Positions 16,858 to 25,988 of a stretch of DNA of 34,444 nt are shown piece after piece. The notes beneath the pieces were generated by a model, which saw nothing but the letters and a program-made list of their open reading frames with translations, had not been told where the DNA came from and did no database searches. Source of the stretch: Bacteroidales bacterium. Its GTDB lineage: Bacteria; Bacteroidota; Bacteroidia; Bacteroidales; JAFGXI01. The stretch is from assembly GCA_027064025.1 (NCBI GenBank), contig JAMOQL010000203.1, positions 1 through 34,444 of the forward strand, written 5' to 3'. Both the position numbers and the translations under genes were made by a program. The stretch's first letter is position 1. The number at the start of each line of letters is the position of its first letter.

Positions 16858-17886
16858 ATGAATAACCAAAAGAATTATAAAATTAAATTTTTAGTACTAA
16901 TATTATTTTTAGTATTTTTTATAGTTCTTGATTTGTTGGTGGGGAGTACTTGGATAGGATTTGATGCGTTTTTTCATAATTTACTTAATGGCGTTGATTC
17001 TACAGCAAATTCATATATAATCTGGCAATTGAGAATGCCTAAAACTATTGCAGCTGTATTAATTGGTATAGGGTTGCCATTATCAGGATTATTACTTCAG
17101 TCATTATTTCGAAATCCTTTGGCAGGGCCTTTTGTTTTAGGTATTAGCAGTGGCGCTAGTTTAGGTGTTGCAGCTTTTGTAATGCTAGGTGGTGCAAGTA
17201 TCTTTACATCAGCTTGGCTTTTCTCTGGCGGAATAAGCCTGTTCTCTATTTTGGGTTCTTTATTAGTATTGATGGCTGTATTAGCAGTTTCGCTAAAGGT
17301 AAATGATAGCCTTTCTTTGTTGATAGTTGGACTGATGTTCGGAAGTCTAACTTCAGCTTTAGTAGGAGTAATGCAGTATTTTAGTTCTGCTGCTATGTTG
17401 CAACGGTTTATAATATGGACATTTGGAAGTCTTGGTGGGTTCCAGTGGGACCAAGTATTTATACTTTCTATCATTGTTTTATTATCACTTCTTTTAAGTT
17501 TACGGCTTATAAAACCTATGAATGCATTATTGTTAAACGAAGAATATGCAATTTCTCTCGGTGTGTCGGTCTCTAGAGTTAGGCTTACAGTTATAATTAT
17601 TAGTAGTTTGTTAGCTGGAGCAATTACTGCATTTGCAGGTCCAATAGTTTTTATAGGAGTTGCTATTCCTCATTTGGCAAGAAACTTCTTCAAAACTTCT
17701 GATCATAAAATTCTATTACCAGCTGTTATACTATTAGGGGCTATATTGATGTTGATTTGTGATATTATATCTCAAGTGCCAGGAAGTTCCACAGTGCTAC
17801 CAATAAACTCCGTAACAGCTATTTTTGGAGCGCCAATAGTGGTTTGGATAATTTTACAAAATAAAAAATCACATGCTAATATCTGA
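16858..17886 (+). CDS. FecCD-family ABC permease
   Basis: Inner-membrane channel for uptake of iron-siderophore or cobalamin. The 342 residues contain about ten spans and the family hallmarks: WQLRMPKTIAAVLIGIGLPL near residue 56, LQSLFRNPLAGPFVLGISSG near 85, and the coupling segment GPIVFIGVAIPHLAR near 260, which contacts the ATPase. The start at 16858 follows the lipoprotein gene by 25 nt. The stop overlaps the ATPase gene by 14 nt, so translation is probably coupled. A homodimer is expected because only one permease gene is present. Confidence 0.95.
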   Translation: MNNQKNYKIKFLVLILFLVFFIVLDLLVGSTWIGFDAFFHNLLNGVDSTANSYIIWQLRMPKTIAAVLIGIGLPLSGLLLQSLFRNPLAGPFVLGISSGASLGVAAFVMLGGASIFTSAWLFSGGISLFSILGSLLVLMAVLAVSLKVNDSLSLLIVGLMFGSLTSALVGVMQYFSSAAMLQRFIIWTFGSLGGFQWDQVFILSIIVLLSLLLSLRLIKPMNALLLNEEYAISLGVSVSRVRLTVIIISSLLAGAITAFAGPIVFIGVAIPHLARNFFKTSDHKILLPAVILLGAILMLICDIISQVPGSSTVLPINSVTAIFGAPIVVWIILQNKKSHANI

Positions 17887-18907
17887 TAATGAAATAAATA
17901 GACTAATTTTATCGTGTGAAAATCTTGAATTGGGATATCGCAATAGAGGTAGAGATGCAATTATACTATCCAATGTAAATTTACAACTTTATACAGGTCA
18001 GCTTACTGCATTGATGGGAGCGAATGGAAGTGGTAAATCTACTTTAATACGAACGATTTGTTCCTTGCAAGAGCCAATATCTGGTGAGATAACCATTAAT
18101 GGAGAATTACTTTCCAAAACAAATGTTGCAAAACAAATAGCAGTTGTTTTAACAAGTCCAGTTTTTGCAATGAATTTTACCGTTTTTGATATGGTAAGTA
18201 CCGGTAGAATACCTCATACAAATTGGCTTGGAAAATTGCAGGAAAGAGATATTGAAGTTGTTAATAAATCATTGGAAGCTGTTGGAATTAACTCCCTTTC
18301 TGACAGATTGGTTAGTCAACTCAGTGATGGAGAACGGCAAAAAATGATGATAGCAAAGGCTTTGGCTCAAGAAAGTCCAATTATTATTCTTGATGAACCT
18401 ACTGCACATCTTGATTTGGTAAATAGAGTAGAAGTGAGCAAATTACTTAGAAAATTGGCACATACTGAGAATAAAACTATTTTAATGGCAACACATGAAC
18501 TTGATTTGGCTATTCAAATTGCTGATAGAATCTGGCTAATAGAAAATGATGTTATTCACGTAGGTGCACCTGAGGATTTAATTATTAATAATAATTTACA
18601 AAGTACTTTTAATAAAATGTCTATTGACTTTGATGAAGTTTCGGGTACATTTAAGGTTAAGCCACAAAATATTATTCCAATATGTTTTATTAATAAAGGA
18701 AATTCTCAGTTAGAAATTTGGACGGAGCGACTATTAAAAAAAATCGGATTTTATCTTTCTCAAGATAATACTACTGAATTGAATATTACAATTGACAATC
18801 TTAAAAATACCTGGACTCTAAATTATAAGGAGAAAAAGGAGGAGTTTTATAATTTTGCATCTCTAGGGGATAGACTTAGGAAAATTATTATTTCAAAAAA
18901 AAAATAA
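17873..18907 (+). CDS. ABC transporter ATPase of the iron/B12 uptake system
   Basis: Cytoplasmic ATPase that powers the FecCD permease encoded just before it. Walker A is GANGSGKST (49-57), the signature is LSDGERQ (150-156), Walker B is IIILDEPTAHLD (170-181) and the H-loop histidine is in ATHELD (H208). Two points are odd. The Q-loop region (about 90-97, AVVLTSPV) lacks the usual glutamine. The protein is 344 residues, about 85 longer than typical FecE/BtuD (about 255-260), with the extra part (260-344) after the nucleotide-binding domain showing no motif I recognise. Its start overlaps the permease stop by 14 nt. Confidence 0.93.
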   Translation: MLISDNEINRLILSCENLELGYRNRGRDAIILSNVNLQLYTGQLTALMGANGSGKSTLIRTICSLQEPISGEITINGELLSKTNVAKQIAVVLTSPVFAMNFTVFDMVSTGRIPHTNWLGKLQERDIEVVNKSLEAVGINSLSDRLVSQLSDGERQKMMIAKALAQESPIIILDEPTAHLDLVNRVEVSKLLRKLAHTENKTILMATHELDLAIQIADRIWLIENDVIHVGAPEDLIINNNLQSTFNKMSIDFDEVSGTFKVKPQNIIPICFINKGNSQLEIWTERLLKKIGFYLSQDNTTELNITIDNLKNTWTLNYKEKKEEFYNFASLGDRLRKIIISKKK

Positions 18908-18966
18908 AATAATATCCATTTTTTGTTTTTGTATTAAAAAAAATATTAATTTTATCATTCAATAGA

Positions 18967-19020
18967 AATCAGATTTCTTTCTGATTATTGGGTTATTGAT
19001 CTTTTTTGCATTTATGCAAA
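18967..19020. repeat. two perfect short inverted repeats upstream of recQ
   Basis: AATCAGA-tttctt-TCTGATT (18967-18986) and TTTGCAT-tt-ATGCAAA (19005-19020) are both perfect 7-bp inverted repeats in the 138-bp gap before recQ. Neither has a T-run, so they are not clear terminators. The second, 25 bp before the recQ ATG, could be an operator or a leader hairpin. Confidence 0.4.
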
Positions 19021-19045
19021 CCTGAGTGAATTTTTTTAAACAATT

Positions 19046-21241
19046 ATGACTAATACAAGTGAATCTTTACATAGTGTATTAAAGTCTTTTTTTGGCTTTA
19101 ATAGCTTTAAGGGGGAACAAGAACAGATAATAAAAAGTGTTTTAAAAGGACATGACACTTTTGTAATTATGCCTACAGGTGGTGGAAAATCTTTATGTTA
19201 TCAATTACCTGCTTTAATGTCGGAAGGTACAGCGATAATTATCTCGCCCTTAATAGCATTGATGAAAAATCAAGTTGATGCAATTAGAAATTTCGGGTCT
19301 GATGTTGGTATTGCACATGTATTGAATTCGTCTTTAAGTAGGGTAGAGATGGATATTGTGAAATCCGATTTGTACGCTGGAAAAACTAAACTACTCTATG
19401 TGGCCCCTGAAAGTCTTACAAAGGAAGATAATGTAGAAATGTTCAAGGAATTGAAAATTTCTTTCTTTGCGATAGATGAAGCTCATTGTATCTCTGAATG
19501 GGGACACGATTTTAGACCTGAATACAGAAGATTAAGACCTATAATTGAAGAAATTGATGATAAAGCCGCAATTATTGCATTAACGGCTACTGCAACTCCA
19601 AAAGTTCAGAATGATATCCAGAAGAATCTTAATATGCTAAATGCTGATGTTTTTAAGTCTTCTTTTAATAGAGCTAATTTATATTATGAAGTTCGCCCTA
19701 AAACAAAAGATGTAATTAAAGATTTAATTCGATTTATTAAGCAAAATGAAGGTAAATCCGGCATCGTTTATTGTCTAAGTAGAAAAAAAGTAGAAGAGGT
19801 TGCCGAAACCTTACAAGTTAATGGCGTAAAGGCTCTTCCTTATCATGCTGGTTTAGACACCGTTACTAGAGTCAGTAATCAAGATCGTTTCTTGATGGAA
19901 GATGTTGATGTTATTGTCGCTACCATTGCCTTTGGTATGGGGATAGATAAGCCTGATGTTAGATTTGTGATACATCATGATATCCCTAAGAGTTTAGAAT
20001 CGTATTACCAAGAAACAGGTAGAGCAGGACGTGATGGAGGAGAAGGTAAATGCATTACTTTTTATTCTTATGACGATATTCAAAAGTTAGAGAAGTTTAT
20101 GAAAGGTAAACCTGTTGCAGAACAAGAAATTTCTAAACAACTTTTGAATGAAACCGTTTCTTTTGCTGAATCATCAATATGTAGGAGAAAGCAGATTTTA
20201 CATTATTTCGGAGAGGTTTATCCTGATGATAATTGCCATAATTGTGATAATTGCAATCACCCCAAAGAGAAATTTGAAGCAACAGAAGATATAAAACTTG
20301 CTATAATTGCGGTTCAAGAAACTAAGGAGTTATTTAAAGCTAAGCATATGTGTAATGTGCTTGTTGGCAAGGAAAATACTGATATAAAAACAGTAAAACA
20401 TCATTTATTGCCTGTTTTTGGAAAAGGGAAAGATAAAGATGTTAAATATTGGATGGGTGTAATAAGACAAGCATTAATTCAGTTACTTCTTGATAAGGAT
20501 ATTGAACAGTATGGTGTTCTTAAGCTTACCCAAAAAGGTAAGGATTTTATTAAAAATCCATATCCTGTTTTTATTGCCAAAGATCACGATTATGAATCTA
20601 ATGATGATGATGTTATTGTCAAAAATGCTGCTAAATCTGGTCAAGCCGGAGATGCTAAATTGTTTAAAATACTTAAGGATTTAAGGCATGATATTTCAAA
20701 AAAGGAGAAATTGCCTCCATTTGTTATTTTTCAAGATCCTTCCCTGGAAGATATGTGTATTCAGTTTCCTATCACTCTGGATGAAATGCAACGTATTACT
20801 GGTGTTGGAGTTGGTAAAGCCAAGAAATATGGACAGCCGTTTTTGGATTTGATAAAAACATATGTAGAAGAGTATGATATTGTTAGACCAAACGATATGG
20901 TCGTAAAATCAGTTCCTAAGAAGTCAATTTCAAAGGTTTATATAATTCAAAGTATTGATAGAAAGCTTTCCTTAGATGATGTAGCTAAAGCAAAAGGCTT
21001 AACATTGGATGAGTTGATTTCTGAAATAGAAAGAATTGTAAATTCTGGTACTAAGTTAGATATTAACTATTATATAGATGAGAAAGTTGATGACTATCAC
21101 ATTGAAGATATAATGGATTATTTTAATGAAGCAGAGACAGATTCAGTGGAGGAGGCGTTGGAAGAGCTTGGTGAAGATGAATATTCTGAAACAGATATAC
21201 GATTGGTGAGAATTAAATATTTATCGGATGTTGGAAATTAG
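19046..21241 (+). CDS. recQ: ATP-dependent DNA helicase RecQ
   Basis: 3'-5' DNA helicase for recombination and repair of stalled forks. The 731 residues show motif I PTGGGKS (43-49), the DEAH box (144-147) and motif VI ETGRAGRDG (323-331). The RecQ zinc site is C379, C397, C400 and C403, followed by the winged-helix domain. An HRDC domain lies at about 535-610 (FKILKDLRHDISKKEKLPPF), and a C-terminal helix-turn-helix region (about 630-700) ends in a very acidic tail. Bacteroidota RecQ proteins of this size are usual. It appears monocistronic, convergent with the YfcE-type gene 34 nt away and with no clear terminator between them. Confidence 0.97.
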   Translation: MTNTSESLHSVLKSFFGFNSFKGEQEQIIKSVLKGHDTFVIMPTGGGKSLCYQLPALMSEGTAIIISPLIALMKNQVDAIRNFGSDVGIAHVLNSSLSRVEMDIVKSDLYAGKTKLLYVAPESLTKEDNVEMFKELKISFFAIDEAHCISEWGHDFRPEYRRLRPIIEEIDDKAAIIALTATATPKVQNDIQKNLNMLNADVFKSSFNRANLYYEVRPKTKDVIKDLIRFIKQNEGKSGIVYCLSRKKVEEVAETLQVNGVKALPYHAGLDTVTRVSNQDRFLMEDVDVIVATIAFGMGIDKPDVRFVIHHDIPKSLESYYQETGRAGRDGGEGKCITFYSYDDIQKLEKFMKGKPVAEQEISKQLLNETVSFAESSICRRKQILHYFGEVYPDDNCHNCDNCNHPKEKFEATEDIKLAIIAVQETKELFKAKHMCNVLVGKENTDIKTVKHHLLPVFGKGKDKDVKYWMGVIRQALIQLLLDKDIEQYGVLKLTQKGKDFIKNPYPVFIAKDHDYESNDDDVIVKNAAKSGQAGDAKLFKILKDLRHDISKKEKLPPFVIFQDPSLEDMCIQFPITLDEMQRITGVGVGKAKKYGQPFLDLIKTYVEEYDIVRPNDMVVKSVPKKSISKVYIIQSIDRKLSLDDVAKAKGLTLDELISEIERIVNSGTKLDINYYIDEKVDDYHIEDIMDYFNEAETDSVEEALEELGEDEYSETDIRLVRIKYLSDVGN

Positions 21242-21275
21242 GAGTATTATAAATATTGATATTTTAAACTTTATA

Positions 21276-21776
21276 TTAATCTTTTCGTGGTAATTCGAAA
21301 ATCTTGAGGTTCTCAATTTTATCTTTATTAATATCAAATCGCATTGCCGTAATAACTTTATGAAAGCCACTATTGCCTGCAGCGCCTGGATTTAAATGTA
21401 AGCATTCATATTTTTTATCATAAATTACTTTTAGAATATGAGAATGGCCGGCTATGTACAATTTAGGCTTTTCATTCTCTATTATTTTCCTAATTCTTGT
21501 TTGGTATTTGCCAGGGTAGCCGCCAATATGCGTAATTAATACTTTGACAGATTCGCAATTAAAGATTAGATTTTCTGTTAAATACTTAGAAAAGTTTGGT
21601 CCGTCAATATTTCCATAAACACCTTTTATTATGGGAGATATAAGTTTTAATTGATTGTATACTTTAATGTCTCCCCAATCTCCAGCATGCCATATTTCAT
21701 CGCTGCCTTTTAAGAAATTAGCTATTTCTGCAGGTAATAAAGAATGTGTGTCAGATAAAAGACCTATCTTTTTCAT
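21276..21776 (-). CDS. YfcE-type metallophosphoesterase
   Basis: Small calcineurin-fold phosphodiesterase of the YfcE/MJ0936 family. The 166 residues carry the metal-ligand motifs in order: SDTH at the N-terminus, GDWGD near 37, GNIDG near 56, THIGG near 83 and GHSH near 110. The usual family motif is GNCD; here it is GNID. The physiological substrate is unknown. Its ATG overlaps the stop of the CCA-adding enzyme (ATGA), so the two are translationally coupled, which hints at an RNA-related role without proving it. Confidence 0.92.
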   Translation of the reverse strand: MKKIGLLSDTHSLLPAEIANFLKGSDEIWHAGDWGDIKVYNQLKLISPIIKGVYGNIDGPNFSKYLTENLIFNCESVKVLITHIGGYPGKYQTRIRKIIENEKPKLYIAGHSHILKVIYDKKYECLHLNPGAAGNSGFHKVITAMRFDINKDKIENLKIFELPRKD

Positions 21777-23278
21777 TCCACAGGTTTTAGTCCAATTTTG
21801 GCTGCTTCTGCAAGCATAAGATTATATGCATCTTCATAGTTATTCTCAATTTCGCCCTCAAGTATAGCTTCTCTTATTACTTTTTTTAAGTCACCAATGG
21901 TTTTACAAGGTTCTATTCCAAATATTCTCATTATTTCGTCACCATCAATAGGTGGTTGCCAATTTCGTAACTTATCTTTTTCTTCTATCTCAATAAGCTT
22001 TGCTTTTACCTGATTAAAATTGCGATGATATCGTTTTACTTTCTTTTCATTTTTAGATGTAATATCTGCATGGCAAAGAGTCATTAGATCTTCAATGTCG
22101 TCACCTGCTTCAAAAAGTAATCTTCTAACTGCTGAATCGCTAACACTATCTTCTACAAGTACAATGGGTCTCAAATGTAGTCTTACTAATTTTTGAACAT
22201 AATGCATTTTTTCATGCATTGGCATCTTAAAACGTTTAAATATTTTTGGTACCATTTTGCTGCCCAGATGTTCGTGACCATGAAAAGTCCAGCCAATACC
22301 ATTAATAAAACGCTTAGTTGGGGCTTTAGCAATATCATGCAGTAATGCTGCCCAACGTAAATATAAGTTGTTGGTGTAAGGACTTATATTGTCCAATACT
22401 TCAAGAGTATGATAGAAATTATCTTTATGTGATTTGTTGCCAATTTTTTCAACTCCTTGCAATGCACTTAATTCTGGAAAGATGATATCCAATAATCCTG
22501 TGTCGAACATTATCTTGAAACCAATTGATGGCTTCGCTGACATAATTATCTTGTTCAATTCAGAAGTAATACGCTCAGTAGTAATTATTTTAATTCTATC
22601 TTTATTTCTTGAAATAGCTGCAAGAGTAGATTCTTCAATAGTAAAATCGAGTTGAGTAGCAAATCTAATTGCTCTCATTATCCTAAGTGGATCATCAGAG
22701 AAAGTAATATCAGGGTCGAGAGGTGTTTTTATTAAGCCATTTTTTAAATCATTAAGTCCATTAAAAGGGTCAATAATATTATTAGTTTGTGGATCCGTAA
22801 GTTCCACAGCTAATGCATTAATAGTGAAATCCCTTCTGTTTTGGTCGTCCTCCAAACTGCCATTTTCTACAATGGGATTACGAGAATTGTTTCTGTATGA
22901 TTCTTTGCGGGCTCCAACAAATTCAAATTCTATTTCTTGAGCATCATTACTCAAATTTAACATTGCAGTACCAAAGTTCTTGAAAACTGATAAGTGTGCA
23001 TTTAATTTTTGAGAAACGCTCTTAGCAAGCTCTATACCAGAACCTTCTACAACAAAATCAATATCAGTAGATTCTCTGTTGAGAATATAATCTCTCACCC
23101 AACCACCAATAACAAATACACGTACATTTTGTTCCTTAGCAGTTTTATACACTGCTCTAATGCTTGGTTTGTTGAGCTCTTCTGATATGTTTATTGCCTT
23201 ATTCATTGAAAGCGCAAAATTATTCATTTTAGTTGTATCTTTTTGCAAAATATTTATAGATTTTTTTAAGTTCTTCAA
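21773..23278 (-). CDS. cca: CCA-adding tRNA nucleotidyltransferase with HD domain
   Basis: Adds or repairs the 3' CCA end of tRNA. The polymerase-beta-type head is clear: VIGGWVRD (56-63) and the metal aspartates D72 and D74 in TDIDFVVEG, followed by RRDFTINALA (148-157) and the DDPLRIMRAIRF neck (195-206). An HD domain follows with H290, H314-D315 and H333/H335, which in related enzymes has phosphohydrolase activity for 2',3'-cyclic ends. The longest frame (501 residues) starts at 23278. The ATG at 23227 (MNNFALSM, residue 18) or 23206 is nearer the normal family start, and the true start is uncertain. It overlaps the YfcE-type gene by 4 nt. Confidence 0.94.
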   Translation of the reverse strand: MKNLKKSINILQKDTTKMNNFALSMNKAINISEELNKPSIRAVYKTAKEQNVRVFVIGGWVRDYILNRESTDIDFVVEGSGIELAKSVSQKLNAHLSVFKNFGTAMLNLSNDAQEIEFEFVGARKESYRNNSRNPIVENGSLEDDQNRRDFTINALAVELTDPQTNNIIDPFNGLNDLKNGLIKTPLDPDITFSDDPLRIMRAIRFATQLDFTIEESTLAAISRNKDRIKIITTERITSELNKIIMSAKPSIGFKIMFDTGLLDIIFPELSALQGVEKIGNKSHKDNFYHTLEVLDNISPYTNNLYLRWAALLHDIAKAPTKRFINGIGWTFHGHEHLGSKMVPKIFKRFKMPMHEKMHYVQKLVRLHLRPIVLVEDSVSDSAVRRLLFEAGDDIEDLMTLCHADITSKNEKKVKRYHRNFNQVKAKLIEIEEKDKLRNWQPPIDGDEIMRIFGIEPCKTIGDLKKVIREAILEGEIENNYEDAYNLMLAEAAKIGLKPVE

Positions 23279-23291
23279 TGCATATTATTTT

Positions 23292-23299
23292 TATCTTTG
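23292..23299 (+). promoter_or_regulatory. -7 box for the DUF4199/glycosyltransferase run
   Basis: TATCTTTG is an exact TAnnTTTG match 35 nt before the DUF4199 ATG. No TTG is seen at the ideal spacing upstream. It overlaps the start region of the divergent cca gene if that gene uses its longest start. Confidence 0.4.
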
Positions 23300-23333
23300 T
23301 TTTTCTAAATCTATAATCTAATATTTATTATTT

Positions 23334-23861
23334 ATGGAAAATCAAGAGAGTACTTTTAAAATGGCATTAAAGCCAGGGATTATAATTGGTGCTATAAGCA
23401 TTGCAATTTCTTTATTACTTTGGGCAACCGTATCTGATTTGGGAATGCGTCAAAACTTTGGTTATGTTACTTGGTTGGTTTTGGCATTTTTATATCATTT
23501 TTATACTAAAAATTATCGTGAAAATAATCTGGGAGGAGCATTGTCGTATGGTCAAGCATTTAAGTTTATGTTTTTTATCACTATCGTAACCTCATTAATG
23601 ACTGTAGTTTATATGTATGTTTTATATAGTTTTATTGATCCTGGAATGCTTGATGTGATTAAAGATCAAGCTGCTGAGAAGCTTTACCAACAACCAAACC
23701 TAACCGAAGAACAAATAGAAAAAGCCATTGAAATGCAATCAATTTGGATTAATCCAACAGTTATTACAATTACCGGCTTTTTTGGAAGTATATTTTTTGG
23801 TGCTATATTGTCTCTTGTTGTGGCAATATTTGTAAAGAAAGATGTGCAAATAGAAGAATAA
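23334..23861 (+). CDS. DUF4199-type membrane protein
   Basis: Small integral membrane protein of the DUF4199 type, common in Bacteroidota and without known function. The 175 residues hold four hydrophobic spans, at about 14-32, 40-56, 80-104 and 142-166. Between spans three and four is an acidic, Gln-rich soluble loop (AAEKLYQQPNLTEEQIEKAI). These proteins are often encoded directly before a GT2 dolichyl-phosphate-mannose-synthase-like gene, as here (16 nt gap), which suggests a shared role in lipid-linked sugar transfer. That link is inference from context. Confidence 0.85.
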   Translation: MENQESTFKMALKPGIIIGAISIAISLLLWATVSDLGMRQNFGYVTWLVLAFLYHFYTKNYRENNLGGALSYGQAFKFMFFITIVTSLMTVVYMYVLYSFIDPGMLDVIKDQAAEKLYQQPNLTEEQIEKAIEMQSIWINPTVITITGFFGSIFFGAILSLVVAIFVKKDVQIEE

Positions 23862-23877
23862 ATTATATAATAAAGTT

Positions 23878-24831
23878 ATGCAAATATCAGTAGTAATTGC
23901 ATCTTTTAATGAGGAAGAATCATTACCAGAGTTAAAAGATTGGATTGTAAAAGTAATGGACGAGAATAATTTTTCTTACGAGATTATTTTTGTTGATGAT
24001 GGTAGTAAGGATAATAGTTGGCAATTAATTTCTGATTTTGGAAAAGAAAACCCTAATATCAAAGGTATTAAATTTCGTAGGAATTATGGCAAATCAGCGG
24101 CATTAAACCGTGGGTTTCATGCTGCTCAAGGTGACGTTGTTATTACAATGGATGCTGATTTGCAGGATAGTCCTGATGAAATTCCTGAATTGTATCGTAT
24201 GATAGTTGAAGATGGCTATGATGTAGTTTCCGGTTGGAAGAAAAAGCGTCATGATCCTATTTCAAAAACAATTCCTACTAAAATATATAATGCTGCTACA
24301 CGTTGGGTTACAAAGACCAAACTTCATGATATGAACTGTGGATTAAAATCTTACAGAAAGGATGTAGTGAAGTCTATAGAAGTTTATGGGGAGATGCACC
24401 GTTATATTCCTGCAATGGCTAAGTGGGCCGGGTTTTCTAATATTGGAGAAAAAGTAGTGGAACATAGAGCTAGACCATATGGTACTTCTAAGTTTGGTAT
24501 TGAGCGATTCATTAATGGTTTCTTAGATTTAATGTCGATAACTTTTATATCAAAATTTGGTAAAAAACCAATGCATCTTTTTGGTACTCTCGGCACTCTG
24601 TTGTTTGTAATAGGCTTTGGAATAGCCGCTTGGCTTGTATTCGCTAAATTCTATTGGCATCAGTTTCATATGACTGAGCGTCCATTATTTTATTTGTCAC
24701 TTCTTTCGATGATGGTCGGTTCAACTTTATTTGTTTCAGGATTCTTAGGTGAGCTTATTTCAAGAAATTCCTCTATTAGAAATGAATATCATATTCAAGA
24801 ATTATTAGGCTTAGATGATGATGAATTCTAA
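23878..24831 (+). CDS. GT2 glycosyltransferase, DPM1/GtrB-like
   Basis: Transfers a sugar from a nucleotide donor to a polyprenyl phosphate at the inner membrane. The GT-A head has VVIASFNEEESLPEL (5-19), FVDDGSKD (38-45) and the metal-binding MDADLQD (90-96). Two C-terminal spans (about 236-258 and 268-292) match the GtrB/DPM1 membrane anchor. The length (317) is typical. Its stop overlaps the following GT4 gene by 17 nt, so the two are probably coupled. Acceptor and sugar are unknown. Confidence 0.93.
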   Translation: MQISVVIASFNEEESLPELKDWIVKVMDENNFSYEIIFVDDGSKDNSWQLISDFGKENPNIKGIKFRRNYGKSAALNRGFHAAQGDVVITMDADLQDSPDEIPELYRMIVEDGYDVVSGWKKKRHDPISKTIPTKIYNAATRWVTKTKLHDMNCGLKSYRKDVVKSIEVYGEMHRYIPAMAKWAGFSNIGEKVVEHRARPYGTSKFGIERFINGFLDLMSITFISKFGKKPMHLFGTLGTLLFVIGFGIAAWLVFAKFYWHQFHMTERPLFYLSLLSMMVGSTLFVSGFLGELISRNSSIRNEYHIQELLGLDDDEF

Positions 24832-25963
24832 GAAAACCGTTGTTATTGTTGGTAGTGCTCACCCTTTGCGTGGTGGATTAGCAAATTATAACGAACGTTT
24901 GGCTTTAGCATATCAACAAGCAGGTTATAAAGTGAAAATCTTTACCTTTAGTCTTCAGTATCCAAATTTCTTATTTCCCGGTAAAACCCAATTCTCTAAT
25001 GAGTTAGCACCTGATAATCTTGATATCGAGGTGGCTCTAAATTCTGTAAACCCTTTGTCATGGATTGCATTGGGTAATAGAATCAGAAAGATGGCACCTG
25101 ATATGCTTATAATGAAGTTTTGGATTCCTTTTATGGGGCCTGCACTAGGTACTGTAGCCAAAATTGCTAAGAGAAATAATAAAACCAAAGTAGTAAGTAT
25201 AATAGATAATATTATTCCGCATGAACATCGTCCCGGTGATAAAGTATTAGCAAAATATTTTGTTGATAATGTTGATGGTTTTATATGTATGTCTGAAGCT
25301 GTTCTTAATGATTTGAAAACTTTTGATCAGAATAAGCCTACAATATTTACACCTCACCCTTTGTATGATAATTTTGGCCAGCCTATTGATAAATTGCTGG
25401 CAAAGAAAAGATTAGGTCTTAAAACAGACATAAATTATATTATGTTTTTTGGTTTTATTAGGGATTATAAAGGTCTGGATATACTCTTGGAAGCAATGGC
25501 TGATGTTAGGATAAAGGACTCAAATATAAAGCTTATTGTAGCAGGGGAATATTATTCTAATGAACAGTATTATTTAGATATTATTAAGGATAAGAATATT
25601 GAAGATAAATTGGTTTTAGCAACTGATTTTATTCCCGATAGTAAGGTTGGAGAGTATTTTAGCGCATGTGATATGGTGGTGCAGCCATATAAAACTGCTA
25701 CTCAAAGTGGGGTAACGCAAATAGCTTATCATTTTGAAAAACCAATGCTTGTTACCAATGTTGGAGGTTTGCCGGAGATTGTGCCTCATATGCGCACAGG
25801 CTATGTAGTTGAAGTAGACCCTAGGGCTATTGCTGATGGTATAGTGGATTTTTATAATAATGATAGAGAGGCTGATTTTAAGATAAATTGTATTGAAGAA
25901 AAGAAGAAATATACTTGGGAAACATTATTAGATAAAATAAACTTTCTATTCTCAAAAAACTAA
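24815..25963 (+). CDS. GT4 glycosyltransferase
   Basis: GT-B-fold glycosyltransferase of family 4. The N-terminal domain begins VVIVGSAHPLRGGLANYNER. The C-terminal donor-binding domain has IMFFGFIRDYKGLDILLEA and the E-x7-E-like segment near VTQIAYHFEKPMLVTNVGGL. The length (382) is normal. It starts within the preceding GT2 gene (three ATGs in a row at the start, ATGATGATG-like, so the exact start may be one or two codons later). The pair likely builds a cell-envelope glycan; the product is unknown. Confidence 0.92.
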   Translation: MMMNSKKTVVIVGSAHPLRGGLANYNERLALAYQQAGYKVKIFTFSLQYPNFLFPGKTQFSNELAPDNLDIEVALNSVNPLSWIALGNRIRKMAPDMLIMKFWIPFMGPALGTVAKIAKRNNKTKVVSIIDNIIPHEHRPGDKVLAKYFVDNVDGFICMSEAVLNDLKTFDQNKPTIFTPHPLYDNFGQPIDKLLAKKRLGLKTDINYIMFFGFIRDYKGLDILLEAMADVRIKDSNIKLIVAGEYYSNEQYYLDIIKDKNIEDKLVLATDFIPDSKVGEYFSACDMVVQPYKTATQSGVTQIAYHFEKPMLVTNVGGLPEIVPHMRTGYVVEVDPRAIADGIVDFYNNDREADFKINCIEEKKKYTWETLLDKINFLFSKN

Positions 25964-25988
25964 TTTAATAGATATAATCAATTAAATA

